Source: Longimicrobium sp. (lineage in GTDB: Bacteria; Gemmatimonadota; Gemmatimonadetes; Longimicrobiales; Longimicrobiaceae). From it: 64,000 bases of DNA. The stretch spans positions 1 through 64,000 of the forward strand of contig NZ_DASVSF010000060.1 in assembly GCF_036388275.1 (NCBI RefSeq). The letters run 5' to 3'. The translations under genes were made by a program, and so were the position numbers. Positions 42,662 to 54,656 of the stretch are shown in pieces (position 1 is the stretch's first letter; the number at the start of each line of letters is the position of its first letter). A model generated the notes under the pieces. That model ran no database searches and was not told the origin of the DNA. It saw nothing but the letters and a program-made list of their open reading frames with translations.

Positions 42662-43216
42662 TCAGGCAAACAGGGATGCGGCATACGCGGCATGGTCCCA
42701 CTCCGCCTTCATCTCCGCGACATCTTCGGTGGAGTAACCCTCGCTCAACAGGATTTCGTCGGGACTGATGGGCAAGGATGAGCCCTCGGGATCAGTCCAC
42801 TCTGGCAGGGTGTGCGTAAACTTCACCAACTCCCACCTGTCCATGTGTCCATAGCGCCGGAAGATTTCGTCGATCAGGGTTTCTTCGGCGGGAGAGAGCT
42901 GGTCGTTCGGAACGGCAGCCCCGGGATTCTTCAGCGCTACCTCGTAGTTGCGCTTGGGCCCGATGTACTTGTCCCAATATCCGTCTTCGTACATCTCGGG
43001 CTCGTTGATCCGGTTCAGCGTAGCGCTCAGCACCGGTCCATAGGGCATGGAGACGTAGGAATCGGAGGTGAGGGGAGCACCAAAGCGCACCAGGGCTTCC
43101 CGCTCCGTCAGGTAGAGCAGTTTGATGAGCTTCATGTAGCTCATCCTGCCTCCACGGAGCTGGAGCAGCCGAGCAGCGGCCTGGGTGGCCTTTTCTTCAC
43201 GGTAGCGTCTACGCAT
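42662..43216 (-). CDS. Panacea/SocA-like (DUF4065) antitoxin
   Basis: 184 residues from ATG 43216, preceded by a strong GGAGAG. The Panacea domain spans about 15-140: LLQLRGGRMSYMKLIKLLYL, then TEREALVRFG, SMPYGPVLSATLN and EETLIDEIFRRYG. The domain occurs in antitoxins that neutralise many unrelated toxins by direct binding (PanA; SocA is a relative). The downstream partner at 42245 should be the toxin. The region is otherwise without mobile-element genes. Alternative: a phage-derived GepA-like protein with another role. Confidence 0.82.
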   Translation of the reverse strand: MRRRYREEKATQAAARLLQLRGGRMSYMKLIKLLYLTEREALVRFGAPLTSDSYVSMPYGPVLSATLNRINEPEMYEDGYWDKYIGPKRNYEVALKNPGAAVPNDQLSPAEETLIDEIFRRYGHMDRWELVKFTHTLPEWTDPEGSSLPISPDEILLSEGYSTEDVAEMKAEWDHAAYAASLFA

Positions 43217-43459
43217 CGTGTCTCTCCTCTTTCTTGCTCCGCTTCGAACACCGGAGACGCCGATTCCGTTCCCCCGAAGGCACTGCCGAGGGAACACCAA
43301 GACGTTGTGGCGCAGCCTGTTGTGGGAGCATCGAGAGCATCGAGGGGAGACCCCGCTCCTTGTGCTGGACAAGATGCTGCGATCCCGCGAGTCCGGCAAG
43401 CTCATTGCTACGATACCGAAGATTTGCCGAAGAGTCAACTCTTTCGTCCAGAGGAATCG

Positions 43460-44332
43460 TCAGGGTGAGCCGGCCGCGCTCCGGGGCCGGCCCCCCGCGA
43501 CGACCGCGATGAATCCCACGAAGCGGCCGGTTTCCATGGCGATCCCCTCCGCGGGCGCCACCAGGGCCTGCACGGCGCCCCCATCCAGGAACAGCGCGTC
43601 CGTGCACCCCAGCCGGTCCCTGAACAATGCGGCGAGATCGTTGAGCGACACCGGATCACGCGACACGGCGATGAACACGCGACGGGGAGACGCGACGCAG
43701 ATCGCCGTGCGCCGCAGCGGCGTGTTGGAGAACCGCGACACGGGCTGCCCGCTTTCCAGCAGCCGCGGCCCCGACTGCGTCGCCTCGCGCATCCGCGGAA
43801 CCAGCGCCGCCGCCGCCCCGCGCCGTACGAGGCGCGCCGTGCCGTCGTTCATCACCGCGAAGACGCCGTTCGGCCGCGGGCGGAAGAAGTTGCCCGACGT
43901 GCTGTCCGTCGTGTTGAGCGGGACGAGCGTCCGGCCGCGCTCCACGTGCAGCCCCTTGGGCGCGTCCTGCGGCGTGTAGATGCCGGAGTTCACGACCGCG
44001 ATGACCCGCTCGCCCGCGGCGGATAGCGAATCGGCGAGCACCGACGCGCGGCGGTACGGCTCGCCGTTGACATCCTCCCAGTGCATCTGGATGCGTGCCC
44101 GGTCCAGGTCCACCGGGACCACGTAGTAGCGGGCTCCCCGAAACGCCATCTCCTGGACGCCTCCCGAGTCCGTTTCGATGGGCGGAGCGGGCGCGGTCGA
44201 CGGCTCGGCTGCGAACGACGGCGATGTGTCGGCTGGGGTGGCGGCCTCGGCGCGCTCCGGCGGACTCGCGCGGCAGCTCCCGAGCGCAAGCGTGAGGGCC
44301 AGGATGGAGATTCGCGTAGAACTGCGTGGCAT
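43460..44332 (-). CDS. lipoprotein with phosphodiester glycosidase (NAGPA-like) domain
   Basis: 290 residues. A lipobox follows the hydrophobic segment (ALTLALGSC). After an acidic Ala/Pro linker, residues ~65-285 match the NAGPA/phosphodiester-glycosidase fold: VIAVVNSGIYTP, GNFFRPRPNGVFAVMNDG, ATQSGPRLLESG and CTDALFLDGGAVQALV near the end. Related proteins remove GlcNAc-type caps from phosphodiester-linked sugars, or act on teichoic-acid-like polymers. Here it would be anchored at the envelope. ATG 44332 chosen; an ATG 30 bases upstream is also in frame. Confidence 0.82.
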   Translation of the reverse strand: MPRSSTRISILALTLALGSCRASPPERAEAATPADTSPSFAAEPSTAPAPPIETDSGGVQEMAFRGARYYVVPVDLDRARIQMHWEDVNGEPYRRASVLADSLSAAGERVIAVVNSGIYTPQDAPKGLHVERGRTLVPLNTTDSTSGNFFRPRPNGVFAVMNDGTARLVRRGAAAALVPRMREATQSGPRLLESGQPVSRFSNTPLRRTAICVASPRRVFIAVSRDPVSLNDLAALFRDRLGCTDALFLDGGAVQALVAPAEGIAMETGRFVGFIAVVAGGRPRSAAGSP

Positions 44333-44447
44333 GCGTTGGTCGGGGCGATGGTCCGCGATCATGACCTACATCCCTCGATGGATGCAAGACGCGCCGCCTT
44401 GCATCTGAGCAGGGCGGCGCGTCCGGTCAGCGGTGGTGGACAACCGC

Positions 44448-45002
44448 TTACATCGCCTGCGTCGTCCCGCCGCCAGCCTGGGCGGGGATCTGGGCGCAGG
44501 CCACCGGCGCCATCGGGTTGTCACCCGCGCCGGCGTGGAAGTTCACCACGTGCTGGCCGTTCATCACCGTCGCGATCGGCACCTCGACGGTGCTCGTGGA
44601 CGTGCCGTTGCCGTTGGCGCGCTCCACGGTCTGCAGCGGCGCCACCACGGCGCCCAGGTTGTCGCACGTTCCGGAGTGGATGTGCCCCGGGTGCGATCCG
44701 CTTCCCGTCCCGGTGAGGGTGACGGTGACCATCGTCTGGTTGGCACCGTGCTCCATCAGCTGCGCCGTCCCGGTGATCCCCGAATTGCCGAGCGCGGCCA
44801 TCTGGAGGGTGGGGTTCGACGCGCTGCTGTGCGATGTGTCACCCGGAACGGCCATGCCGGCGCTGTCGGCCCCCGGCATCGGCGCTACGGTGGTGGAGGA
44901 GACGGTGTCGCTCGATGCGGGCGCCTGCCCCTCGTCGCCATCGCCGCCGCACGCGGCCAGCGCCACCAGCACGAACGGAATCGCAATCAGGCCTGTTTTC
45001 AT
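44448..45002 (-). CDS. CHRD-like lipoprotein
   Basis: 184 residues. Lipoprotein signal (PFVLVALAACGGDG), acidic Ser/Thr linker, then a beta domain with GITGTAQLMEHGANQTMVTV, SGSHPGHIHSGTCDNLGAVV and GQHVVNFHAGAGDNPMAPVA; these G-H-I-H and V-N-x-H patterns are those of CHRD (chordin-related) domains, some of which bind metal or copper. It contains two Cys that could pair. It sits beside the NAGPA-like lipoprotein, facing the same way. Function unknown. Confidence 0.68.
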   Translation of the reverse strand: MKTGLIAIPFVLVALAACGGDGDEGQAPASSDTVSSTTVAPMPGADSAGMAVPGDTSHSSASNPTLQMAALGNSGITGTAQLMEHGANQTMVTVTLTGTGSGSHPGHIHSGTCDNLGAVVAPLQTVERANGNGTSTSTVEVPIATVMNGQHVVNFHAGAGDNPMAPVACAQIPAQAGGGTTQAM

Positions 45003-45089
45003 CTTCGTTTCTCCTGGAAATGGATGGGCCCGCGCGAGGTGGCGCGCGCCGCACGGCACCCACACGCATTCGCCGTGCTCAACCTTTGT

Positions 45090-45785
45090 TCAGCTTTGGC
45101 CGTAGACCGGAACGGCCGCCCCGTTGACCGGCGCAGACTCCGGAGACGCCAGGAACAGCACCACGCGGGCGATCTCGTCCGGCGGCGTCCACCGGCTGAA
45201 ATCGGCCCCGGGCATGGCGGCGCGGTTCGCGGGCGTGTCGATGGTGCCCGGCAGCACGGCGTTGGCGCGCACGCCGCCGCGGTTCTCCTCCGCGATGGCC
45301 TCGGTCAGCGTCAGCAGCGCCGCCTTGGACACCGCGTACGCCCCGTGGCCCTTGCGCCCGCTCACCGCCGCGCGCGAGGCGACGAACACCAGCGCGCCGC
45401 CCTCGCCCATCCGCGGGATCGCCGCACGGGCGAGCAGGAACGAGCTGCGCAGGTTCACGGACATCATCCGGTCCCACACCTCCACCGGCGTCTCGTGGAT
45501 GGTGTGCCCGCCCGCGTAGCCGCCCATCGTGTGCACCGCCGCGTCGATGCGCCCGGCCCAATCCACCGTTCGCGCCACCGACTGCTCGGCCCCGTCCTCC
45601 GCTGACAGGTCCGCCCCGAACCACGTGACGCGCCCCTCGTGGCGCGACGCCAGCTCGGTCAGCCCGTCCCCTGGGCCGCCGTGGACGGGGACGGCCACGC
45701 GCCAGCCCGCCTCCAGGAACGCGGCGGTGACCGCCAGCCCCAGGTTTCCCGCACCGCCGGTAACCAGCGCCACGCGTTCCGTCAT
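45090..45785 (-). CDS. short-chain dehydrogenase/reductase
   Basis: 231 residues of the classical SDR fold. The NAD(P)-binding VTGGAGNLGLAVTA is a T-G-G-x-G-x-x-G variant, with AVHTMGGYAG in place of N-A-G. The catalytic Ser lies in FVASRAAVSG and the pair in YAVSK (Tyr, Lys). It lacks a clear cofactor-discriminating basic residue, so NADH or NADPH cannot be told. It is the last gene of the alpha-glucan operon; its ATG overlaps the malQ stop (ATGA). Substrate unknown. Confidence 0.88.
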   Translation of the reverse strand: MTERVALVTGGAGNLGLAVTAAFLEAGWRVAVPVHGGPGDGLTELASRHEGRVTWFGADLSAEDGAEQSVARTVDWAGRIDAAVHTMGGYAGGHTIHETPVEVWDRMMSVNLRSSFLLARAAIPRMGEGGALVFVASRAAVSGRKGHGAYAVSKAALLTLTEAIAEENRGGVRANAVLPGTIDTPANRAAMPGADFSRWTPPDEIARVVLFLASPESAPVNGAAVPVYGQS

Positions 45786-47338
45786 TCCTCCTCCACCGTT
45801 TCGTCCGTAGCGATGCCCACCGGCGCGCGCGGGTCCGGCGCCCGGCCGGCGGCGCTGACGAGCTCCGCCAGGCGCTGCGCCAGCTCCGCGGTCAGCGCGC
45901 CGTGGCGAAAGCGCCAGGCCCAGTTGCCCTCCGGCACGCCCGGCGTGTTCATCCGCGCCTGTCCACCGAGCCCGAGAACGTCCTGCAGCGGCATCACGGC
46001 CCACCCCGCATCGGAGTTCAGCACCGTCTCGATCATCCGCCAGTGCATGTCATCGTCTCCACCCGCCATCTTCTGCACGGCCCTGCGCGCGTCGCCGTCC
46101 GCGTCGGCGTACCAGCCCAGCGCGGTGTCGTTGTCGTGCGTGCCGGTGTAGGCGACGGCGTTGTGGACGTAGTTGCCGGGCAGGTGCGGGTTCTCGGGAT
46201 CGTCCCCACCGAAGCCGAACTGCAGCACACGCATCCCCGGCAGCGCCAGTTCGTCACGCAGCGCCTCCACCTCTTCGGTGATGATCCCCAGGTCTTCGGC
46301 GATCAGCGGCAGCGCGCCCAGCTCGCGGCGCGCGGCGTCGAACAGGTCGCGCCCGGGGCCGGGCATCCACTCGCCGTGGATGGCCGTTTCCTCGTCCGCC
46401 GGGACGGACCAGTAGCTCTCGAAGCCGCGGAAATGGTCCACGCGGACAACGTCCACCATCTGCAGCGTACGGCGGAAGCGCTCGATCCACCAGCGGTAGC
46501 CGTCCTGCTTCAGCACGTCCCAGCGATACAGGGGGTTCCCCCAGCGCTGCCCGGTTTCGCTGAAGTAGTCCGGCGGCACCCCCGACACCTCCGTGGGCAT
46601 GCCGCGGTCGTCCAGGTTGAACAGGCGCTGGTGGGCCCACACGTCGGCGCTGTCGTGCGCCACGAAGATGGGCACGTCGCCCACGATCTGGATGCCGTGC
46701 GCGTTGGCGTAGCGGCGCACGGCGGACCACTGCAGGTCGAACAGGTACTGTGCGTAGGCGTGGCGCTCCACCTCGGCCGCCAGTTCGCGGCGCGCCTCGG
46801 CCAGCGCGGCGGGCTCGCGGCGGCGCAGGGCATCGGGCCAGGCGACCCAGCCCTTGCCGCCGTGCCGCTCGCGAAGGGCGCGGAAGAGTGCGTAGTCCGG
46901 CAGCCACTCCGCGTTTTCGGCCTGGTAGCGCGCGAACTCCGCCCGCAGCTCCTCGTCTTCCGACTCCACCAGCACGCGGTAGGCGCGGCGGACCACCTCG
47001 TCCTTCCACGCGGCGACGGCGCCGAAGTCCACGCAGTCGTCGTCCATCTCCTCCGGAGGCGCGACGGAGCCGGCGGGGAGCAGCCCGTGCAGGTGAAGCT
47101 CCGCGGGGCTGATGAGCAGCGGGTTGCCGGCGAAGGCGGAGAGCGCGTTGTACGGCGACCCTCCTTCGTTTACCGCCACCAGCGGCAGCAGCTGCCAGAG
47201 CGACTGCCCGGCCTCCACCAGCCAGTCGACGAACCGGAATGCGTGCTCGCCCAGGTCGCCGATGCCGGGGCCGGGCAGGGAAGTGGGATGGAGCAGAATG
47301 CCGCTGGCGCGCCCCGCGATCGTGGGCGAATCAGGCAT
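45782..47338 (-). CDS. malQ: 4-alpha-glucanotransferase (amylomaltase)
   Basis: 518 residues, the usual length for bacterial MalQ (GH77). It moves alpha-1,4-glucan chains between maltooligosaccharides and releases glucose. Family blocks include ASGILLHPTSLPGPGIGDLG, SPYNALSAFAGNPLLISPAE, the acceptor region IQIVGDVPIFVAHDSADVWA, nucleophile-bearing VVRVDHFRGFESYW, acid/base PLIAEDLGIIT and YTGTHDNDTALGW (transition-state Asp). All catalytic residues are present. The start overlaps the upstream amylase gene by eight bases; the stop overlaps the SDR. Confidence 0.95.
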   Translation of the reverse strand: MPDSPTIAGRASGILLHPTSLPGPGIGDLGEHAFRFVDWLVEAGQSLWQLLPLVAVNEGGSPYNALSAFAGNPLLISPAELHLHGLLPAGSVAPPEEMDDDCVDFGAVAAWKDEVVRRAYRVLVESEDEELRAEFARYQAENAEWLPDYALFRALRERHGGKGWVAWPDALRRREPAALAEARRELAAEVERHAYAQYLFDLQWSAVRRYANAHGIQIVGDVPIFVAHDSADVWAHQRLFNLDDRGMPTEVSGVPPDYFSETGQRWGNPLYRWDVLKQDGYRWWIERFRRTLQMVDVVRVDHFRGFESYWSVPADEETAIHGEWMPGPGRDLFDAARRELGALPLIAEDLGIITEEVEALRDELALPGMRVLQFGFGGDDPENPHLPGNYVHNAVAYTGTHDNDTALGWYADADGDARRAVQKMAGGDDDMHWRMIETVLNSDAGWAVMPLQDVLGLGGQARMNTPGVPEGNWAWRFRHGALTAELAQRLAELVSAAGRAPDPRAPVGIATDETVEEE

Positions 47339-48856
47339 CGGCAGCCTTCCCGGACTTCGCGGACTTCGACGCCTCAGCGGATCGCGCCGGCTCGATTGAC
47401 TTGGCCGACTCTGCCGACTCCGGCGCCTCGACGGACCTCGCCGCCGGCTCCGCGGACTTCACCGGCTCGGCAGACTTGGTCGGCTCAGCCGATTTTGCGG
47501 GCTCTGCGGTCTTCACCGGGTCGGAGGACTTCGCCGGCTCCGCGGCCCTCCTCGGCTCAGCGGATTTCGCGGGCTCCGCGACCGGCAGCACGTAGACGAC
47601 TTCCGCTGGGTTCAGCTCCAGCGTTTCCGGGATGGGCTCGCCGCCTTCAGGCATGTCGTCGCGGCAGACGCGGAACATCCGGTGCGACTTCACGGAGCCG
47701 GCCAGCGGGCCCAGCGACATCTCTCGCCCCTCTTCCCACACCTTGTTGATGATGATCCACCCGCGCTGCGACCCGTCGTCGCTGCGCCGCTGAAGGAGCA
47801 GCCGGTCGCTGTCCAGCCCGAACTCTGCGCGCAGGTGCCCCTCGCCCTGCAGCAGCGGATGCGAGAGCTTCAGCCGGTTGACGCGGGTGATGAACGGGCG
47901 CAGGTCCCAGTGCCGCCGCTCCCAATCGGACGGCGCCGTCTGCACCACGTTCACCTGCTTGCGAAAGCCGAACTCGTAGCCGATGGGCATCATCACCCCG
48001 GCCGAGAATGCCGCCGCGACCGCGTATCGCTGGCGCTGCACCTCCTGCCGCCCGCCGCTTTCCTCCGCCATCCGCGGCGTGTCGTGCGACTCGGGAAAGG
48101 CGATGGAGGGCGCGATTTTGCCGAACTCCTCGTGCTGCTTGAGCGCCCACGCTTGGCTGAGGTCCCACCACTTGGACGAGTTGAAGAAGTAATCGAACCC
48201 GGCGGACTTCAGCGCCACCACTTCCTCCACCGGCGCGCCCAGCGTCTCGGCGAAAAAGACGACGTCTGGGTTCACCTTGCGCGCCTCGGCGATCAGGAAG
48301 CGCCACAGCTCGGCCGGCACCTTGTATGCCGCGTCGCAGCGGAATCCGCGGAAGCCCAGGTCGACGGCCTCCACCACGATCCCCGCCCAGTACCGCCACA
48401 GCTGTTCGCGGCCCTGGTGCGTGTTGTTGTCGATCTCCGCCAGGTCGCCCCAGACCGTGACCTTGGACGGGTCGTCCGGATCGACCACGAACGGGCTGCG
48501 CACCTGGCCGTGCTCGTCGCGCTCGTACCACTCCGGGTGTTGCTCGATCAGCGGCGAGTCCTTGCTGGTGTGGTTCACCACCAGGTCCATCACCGGCTTC
48601 ATTCCCATCGCGCTGACCTGCTTGAGCGCGTACCGCAGCGGCTCCAGGCTCATGGGCTCGGCGCCCGCGGGAAGGAACGCGGGATTCAGCCGGCGGAAGT
48701 CCTTGACTGCGTACAGGCTGCCGCTGAACCCGGGGTAGTGCCACGGGTTGATGTACAGCCACTCGAACTCCATCTCCCGCGCGCGCCGCGCATGCTCCGC
48801 CCAGCGCGTGGTCGGGCCGACCAGGCGCGGAAAGAGGTTGTACATCAGCGGCGGCT

Positions 48857-48860
<4 letters not shown>
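47331..48860 (-). CDS. GH13 alpha-amylase-family protein with AEPAKS repeat tail
   Basis: 509 residues from GTG 48860. The barrel carries GH13 regions: [14 protein letters not shown] (I), [14 protein letters not shown] (nucleophile Asp), [12 protein letters not shown] (acid/base Glu) and [10 protein letters not shown] (Asp). After a C-terminal beta domain (to about 420), the last ~85 residues are a hydrophilic repeat of about eight near-perfect AEPAKS hexapeptides that then degenerate. This tail is extra to the family. It may be an unstructured spacer or binding segment. The start overlaps the treS stop (GTGA). Likely substrate: maltodextrins; subfamily not assigned. Confidence 0.85.
47343..47590 (-). 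repeat. hexapeptide-encoding degenerate 18-bp repeat
   Basis: In-frame repeat coding for AEPAKS and variants ([24 protein letters not shown]). The plus strand shows recurrent GGCTC-GC-GACTT patterns. Different codons are used between copies, so the repeat is old or under protein-level selection rather than a fresh expansion. Confidence 0.75.
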
Positions 48861-52119
<3,259 letters not shown>

Positions 52120-52135
<16 letters not shown>

Positions 52136-52276
52136 CGCGGGGCTCCCTTGTTCTGGCTCTCGTGTGTGCTTGGTCCGCGCCCTGGGGCGGAGCTCTTCTG
52201 CGGGCGCTCGACTGCATGGCAGGACCGGCCCGGCGGACCGCGCGGCTGCAGGAAGTGCGCCGGGGGTGGGGGCAGA
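52120..52276. repeat. accessory-region repeat, copy 1 (treS start and upstream)
   Basis: About 157 bases, about six mismatches with copy 2 at 54203-54359 in the same orientation. It starts in the fifth codon of treS, covers its start and runs through the presumed promoter. Recognisable core: CTCTTCTGCGGGCGCTCGAC, TGCATGGCAGGACCGGCCCG and GCGGCTGCAGGAAGTGCGC. Bases 52277-52423, up to the next gene, are ordinary leader. Confidence 0.88.
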
Positions 52277-52423
52277 AGGGAAGTGCGAGAGTGCGGACCG
52301 GGACGGAGCCGTTGCAGCCGACGGGTTGTCGGATGATGTTGTTCACCGGTGCGATTGCGAGCCTGGGTTGGCTCAGCCTGGCTGCAGGCGTTCAGCCCGT
52401 TCCCGGAGCCCTGGAGAGAAAGC

Positions 52424-52909
52424 GTGCCGGAATCGTACTCGCTGGACCAGTGGATCTGGACGCACGCTGATTGGGAGCGGATGGGGTGGCACGACGCCAC
52501 CGTCCACGCGATGGGCTACGCGTCAGCCAGCGAGTGGGAGTTCGCGTTTGACATTGACTACATCCTGGCGTGGGTGCAGCCGGCTCCGGGCCAGAAGCAC
52601 TTCACCTTCTGGGTTGCGCCAGCGACGCTGATCTTCGAGCACGTATCGGATCTACGGATCGACATGGAGCCCCGGGGCGAGATCTCAGTGCAGGACCTTC
52701 GATGCGATGACGAGCAGCCGCTGCGCCCAGGGTTCGACGGTCCTGCCTCGGACTGGCGTTGGACGCTGGACTGCAACGAGGGAGAGATCTCGATGCGCGC
52801 CACCGGCTTTCGCCAGATCTTCCGCCGCCCCCCGGTCCATCGCGACCATCAGAAACTCGCGCTTGATGACCGCGGAGGCATTTCATTCAGCGAAACCCCT
52901 CCTGTTTGA
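52424..52909 (+). CDS. conserved hypothetical protein between direct repeats
   Basis: 161 residues from GTG 52424 with GGAGAG six bases upstream. A soluble acidic protein with GWHDATVHAMGYASASEWEF, then AFDIDYILAWV, FTFWVAPATLIFEHVSDLRI. The H-D-A-x-V-H, D-I-D-Y-I and F-W-V-A-P-A-T-L elements look like a conserved small-protein family found scattered in bacteria; I do not know a function. Its position alone in a repeat-flanked segment, with no partner toxin on its strand, recalls immunity-type genes, but that is speculation. Confidence 0.6.
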   Translation: MPESYSLDQWIWTHADWERMGWHDATVHAMGYASASEWEFAFDIDYILAWVQPAPGQKHFTFWVAPATLIFEHVSDLRIDMEPRGEISVQDLRCDDEQPLRPGFDGPASDWRWTLDCNEGEISMRATGFRQIFRRPPVHRDHQKLALDDRGGISFSETPPV

Positions 52910-53023
52910 GCGTGTCCTTGGATTGAATTGAAACCCTCGGTGTCCTTCTACCTTGGTGGGCGCATCCAGTGCGGGGTTCGGTCTCCTGCTTCCATTCCAG
53001 GTCTTGGGGCGCTGACATCTGAG

Positions 53024-54073
53024 TTAAGGACGCTCGAATGCTAGAAGTGGGTCAGGAAAGGTTCGCGGAACCACGGTTGCGGCCCAACGGAATAGTTCCA
53101 ATGCTGAGCGCTGCACCTCCCACAGAGCGGCAGGGTCACTGATTTCAGGCAGATTTCGGATTACGCTCGCATTCCCGTGCGCGAGAGCATTTCGTACTTC
53201 CTGCAATCGTTGCAGCCCTGCGATCATTCCTGAATGAGCGACCGGCTGCCCGTAGATTCTCCGAGTGACCTTTTCCACGATCCCAAGTGGCTGGGAGGGG
53301 ACAGCCTTTCGCGCGTCAAGCTCAGATAGGCGATGGTCCGCCTCCTCACGAAGGAGCGCCTCGCACGCAATCGCAGTATCCAGGATCGCACGCTCCCGTT
53401 CACCGAACGCGGAGAAATAGAAAGAGTCGAGCAATGCTGTCGCCGAAAGCGGCGAGTCGCCCCCAAGCGACAAGGCAGCCCAGACCAGTTGAAAGTGCTC
53501 GTTAGTAAGTTTCGCTTCCGAGTGCAGCCGTGGTCGAATAACTGCTTCATCTTGCGAATCTAGCGAAGCTGGTTCGCCGGAAGGGTGCACCTCGAAACTA
53601 ATTCGCCGAGTGCCGAACACGCCGTCGTGCCCTCGATTTATCCACCACTGTCGGAGCCAGAGGCGGCACAATCTCAGAAATCTGTCAACCGTCGCGCTCG
53701 CGGCGTGGCGAAACGCCTCCGTCGATCCGGCGCCGTAGACGTCGACGCGCATGGCAGTGGCAATCACGAGGTCCGCCTCGTCTGGAATAACACGCTGCAC
53801 GGCGAGGCGAATGATCGACTGCGTTGCGGCCCGTGCTTCTGGTGCGCTGGGGATTCGCTCATAATCGACTGCCTCATCGAAATTCGCGTCAGCACGGTTC
53901 ACATGTGGCGGCCAAAGGCGACACGTTAGATCACCAACGCGCACCAGCATCGGTGGGATTTCTGATGCTGCCCGCTCGATCCCGAATGGGAAGACAAACA
54001 CGAATGCGCGCCCCGCCGTTGTTGGCAGTGGGGGAATAGGCAGGGTCAACTGTTTTTCGGACGAACCACTCAT
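53024..54073 (-). CDS. HEPN (ApeA-like) domain protein
   Basis: 349 residues from ATG 54073 (GGAAC upstream). The N-terminal ~170 residues are alpha/beta and unassigned (FVFVFPFGIERAASEIPPML). The C-terminal part is helical, beginning AILDTAIACEALLREEADHR, and carries LQEVRNALAHGNASV, the R-N-x3-H signature of HEPN RNases. The two-part layout is like the large HEPN proteins seen in abortive-infection and RNA-interference-type defence. It faces away from its neighbour at 52424. G+C is a little lower than that of the core genes. Nuclease activity is inferred from the motif only. Confidence 0.65.
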   Translation of the reverse strand: MSGSSEKQLTLPIPPLPTTAGRAFVFVFPFGIERAASEIPPMLVRVGDLTCRLWPPHVNRADANFDEAVDYERIPSAPEARAATQSIIRLAVQRVIPDEADLVIATAMRVDVYGAGSTEAFRHAASATVDRFLRLCRLWLRQWWINRGHDGVFGTRRISFEVHPSGEPASLDSQDEAVIRPRLHSEAKLTNEHFQLVWAALSLGGDSPLSATALLDSFYFSAFGERERAILDTAIACEALLREEADHRLSELDARKAVPSQPLGIVEKVTRRIYGQPVAHSGMIAGLQRLQEVRNALAHGNASVIRNLPEISDPAALWEVQRSALELFRWAATVVPRTFPDPLLAFERP

Positions 54074-54202
54074 GTGTTCCAATTTCTGTATAAGTGTGGT
54101 AGCCCGGCGCCGGACAACCTCGTAGGCGAAAGCTGAGGCGGGATTGCGTCTCTCCCAGTACCGAGTGCACGGGTAGATATTCCTACGAGTATGGGATACC
54201 CT

Positions 54203-54359
54203 GCGTGTCGGCGCTCAACGCGGGGCTCCCTTGCTCTGGCTCTCGTGTGTGCTTAGTCCGCGCCCTAGAGCGGAGCTCTTCTGCGGGCGCTCGACTGCAT
54301 GGCAGGACCGGCCCGGCGGGGCGCGCGGCTGCAGGAAGTGCGCCGGGGGTGGGGGCAGG
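54203..54359. repeat. accessory-region repeat, copy 2
   Basis: Same orientation as copy 1 and about 96 percent identical by eye. It includes on the minus strand the first five treS codons (TTGAGCGCCGACACG) and then diverges, so it is a duplicated treS 5' end. Beyond it, 54360-54656 is a lower-G+C leader of the next operon with no supported gene. Confidence 0.88.
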
Positions 54360-54656
54360 GGAAGACAGCGAGATCATGCGACCGCGTGAAGAGAGGCTGT
54401 GCCGCCTCGGTGCGATGTCCAAGCGGCATCGTAAGCGCGCGACTCCCGAGATCCGTTGGCTAGACCCTCGCCAGCGAGCTGCAAGCGTCTATTCATGGTC
54501 TGCGTCTACGGAAACATTTTTGTTCCGTCTCCCGCGCATTCGAATTCAGAGGTCGAAAGCTGATACCTTGCGACTTCATTCCTCCAACCCTATGATCTTG
54601 CGTTTCGGTTGCCTTCAGTACAGGCATGGGTGCAAAACATCGATCACAAAGCTCCG

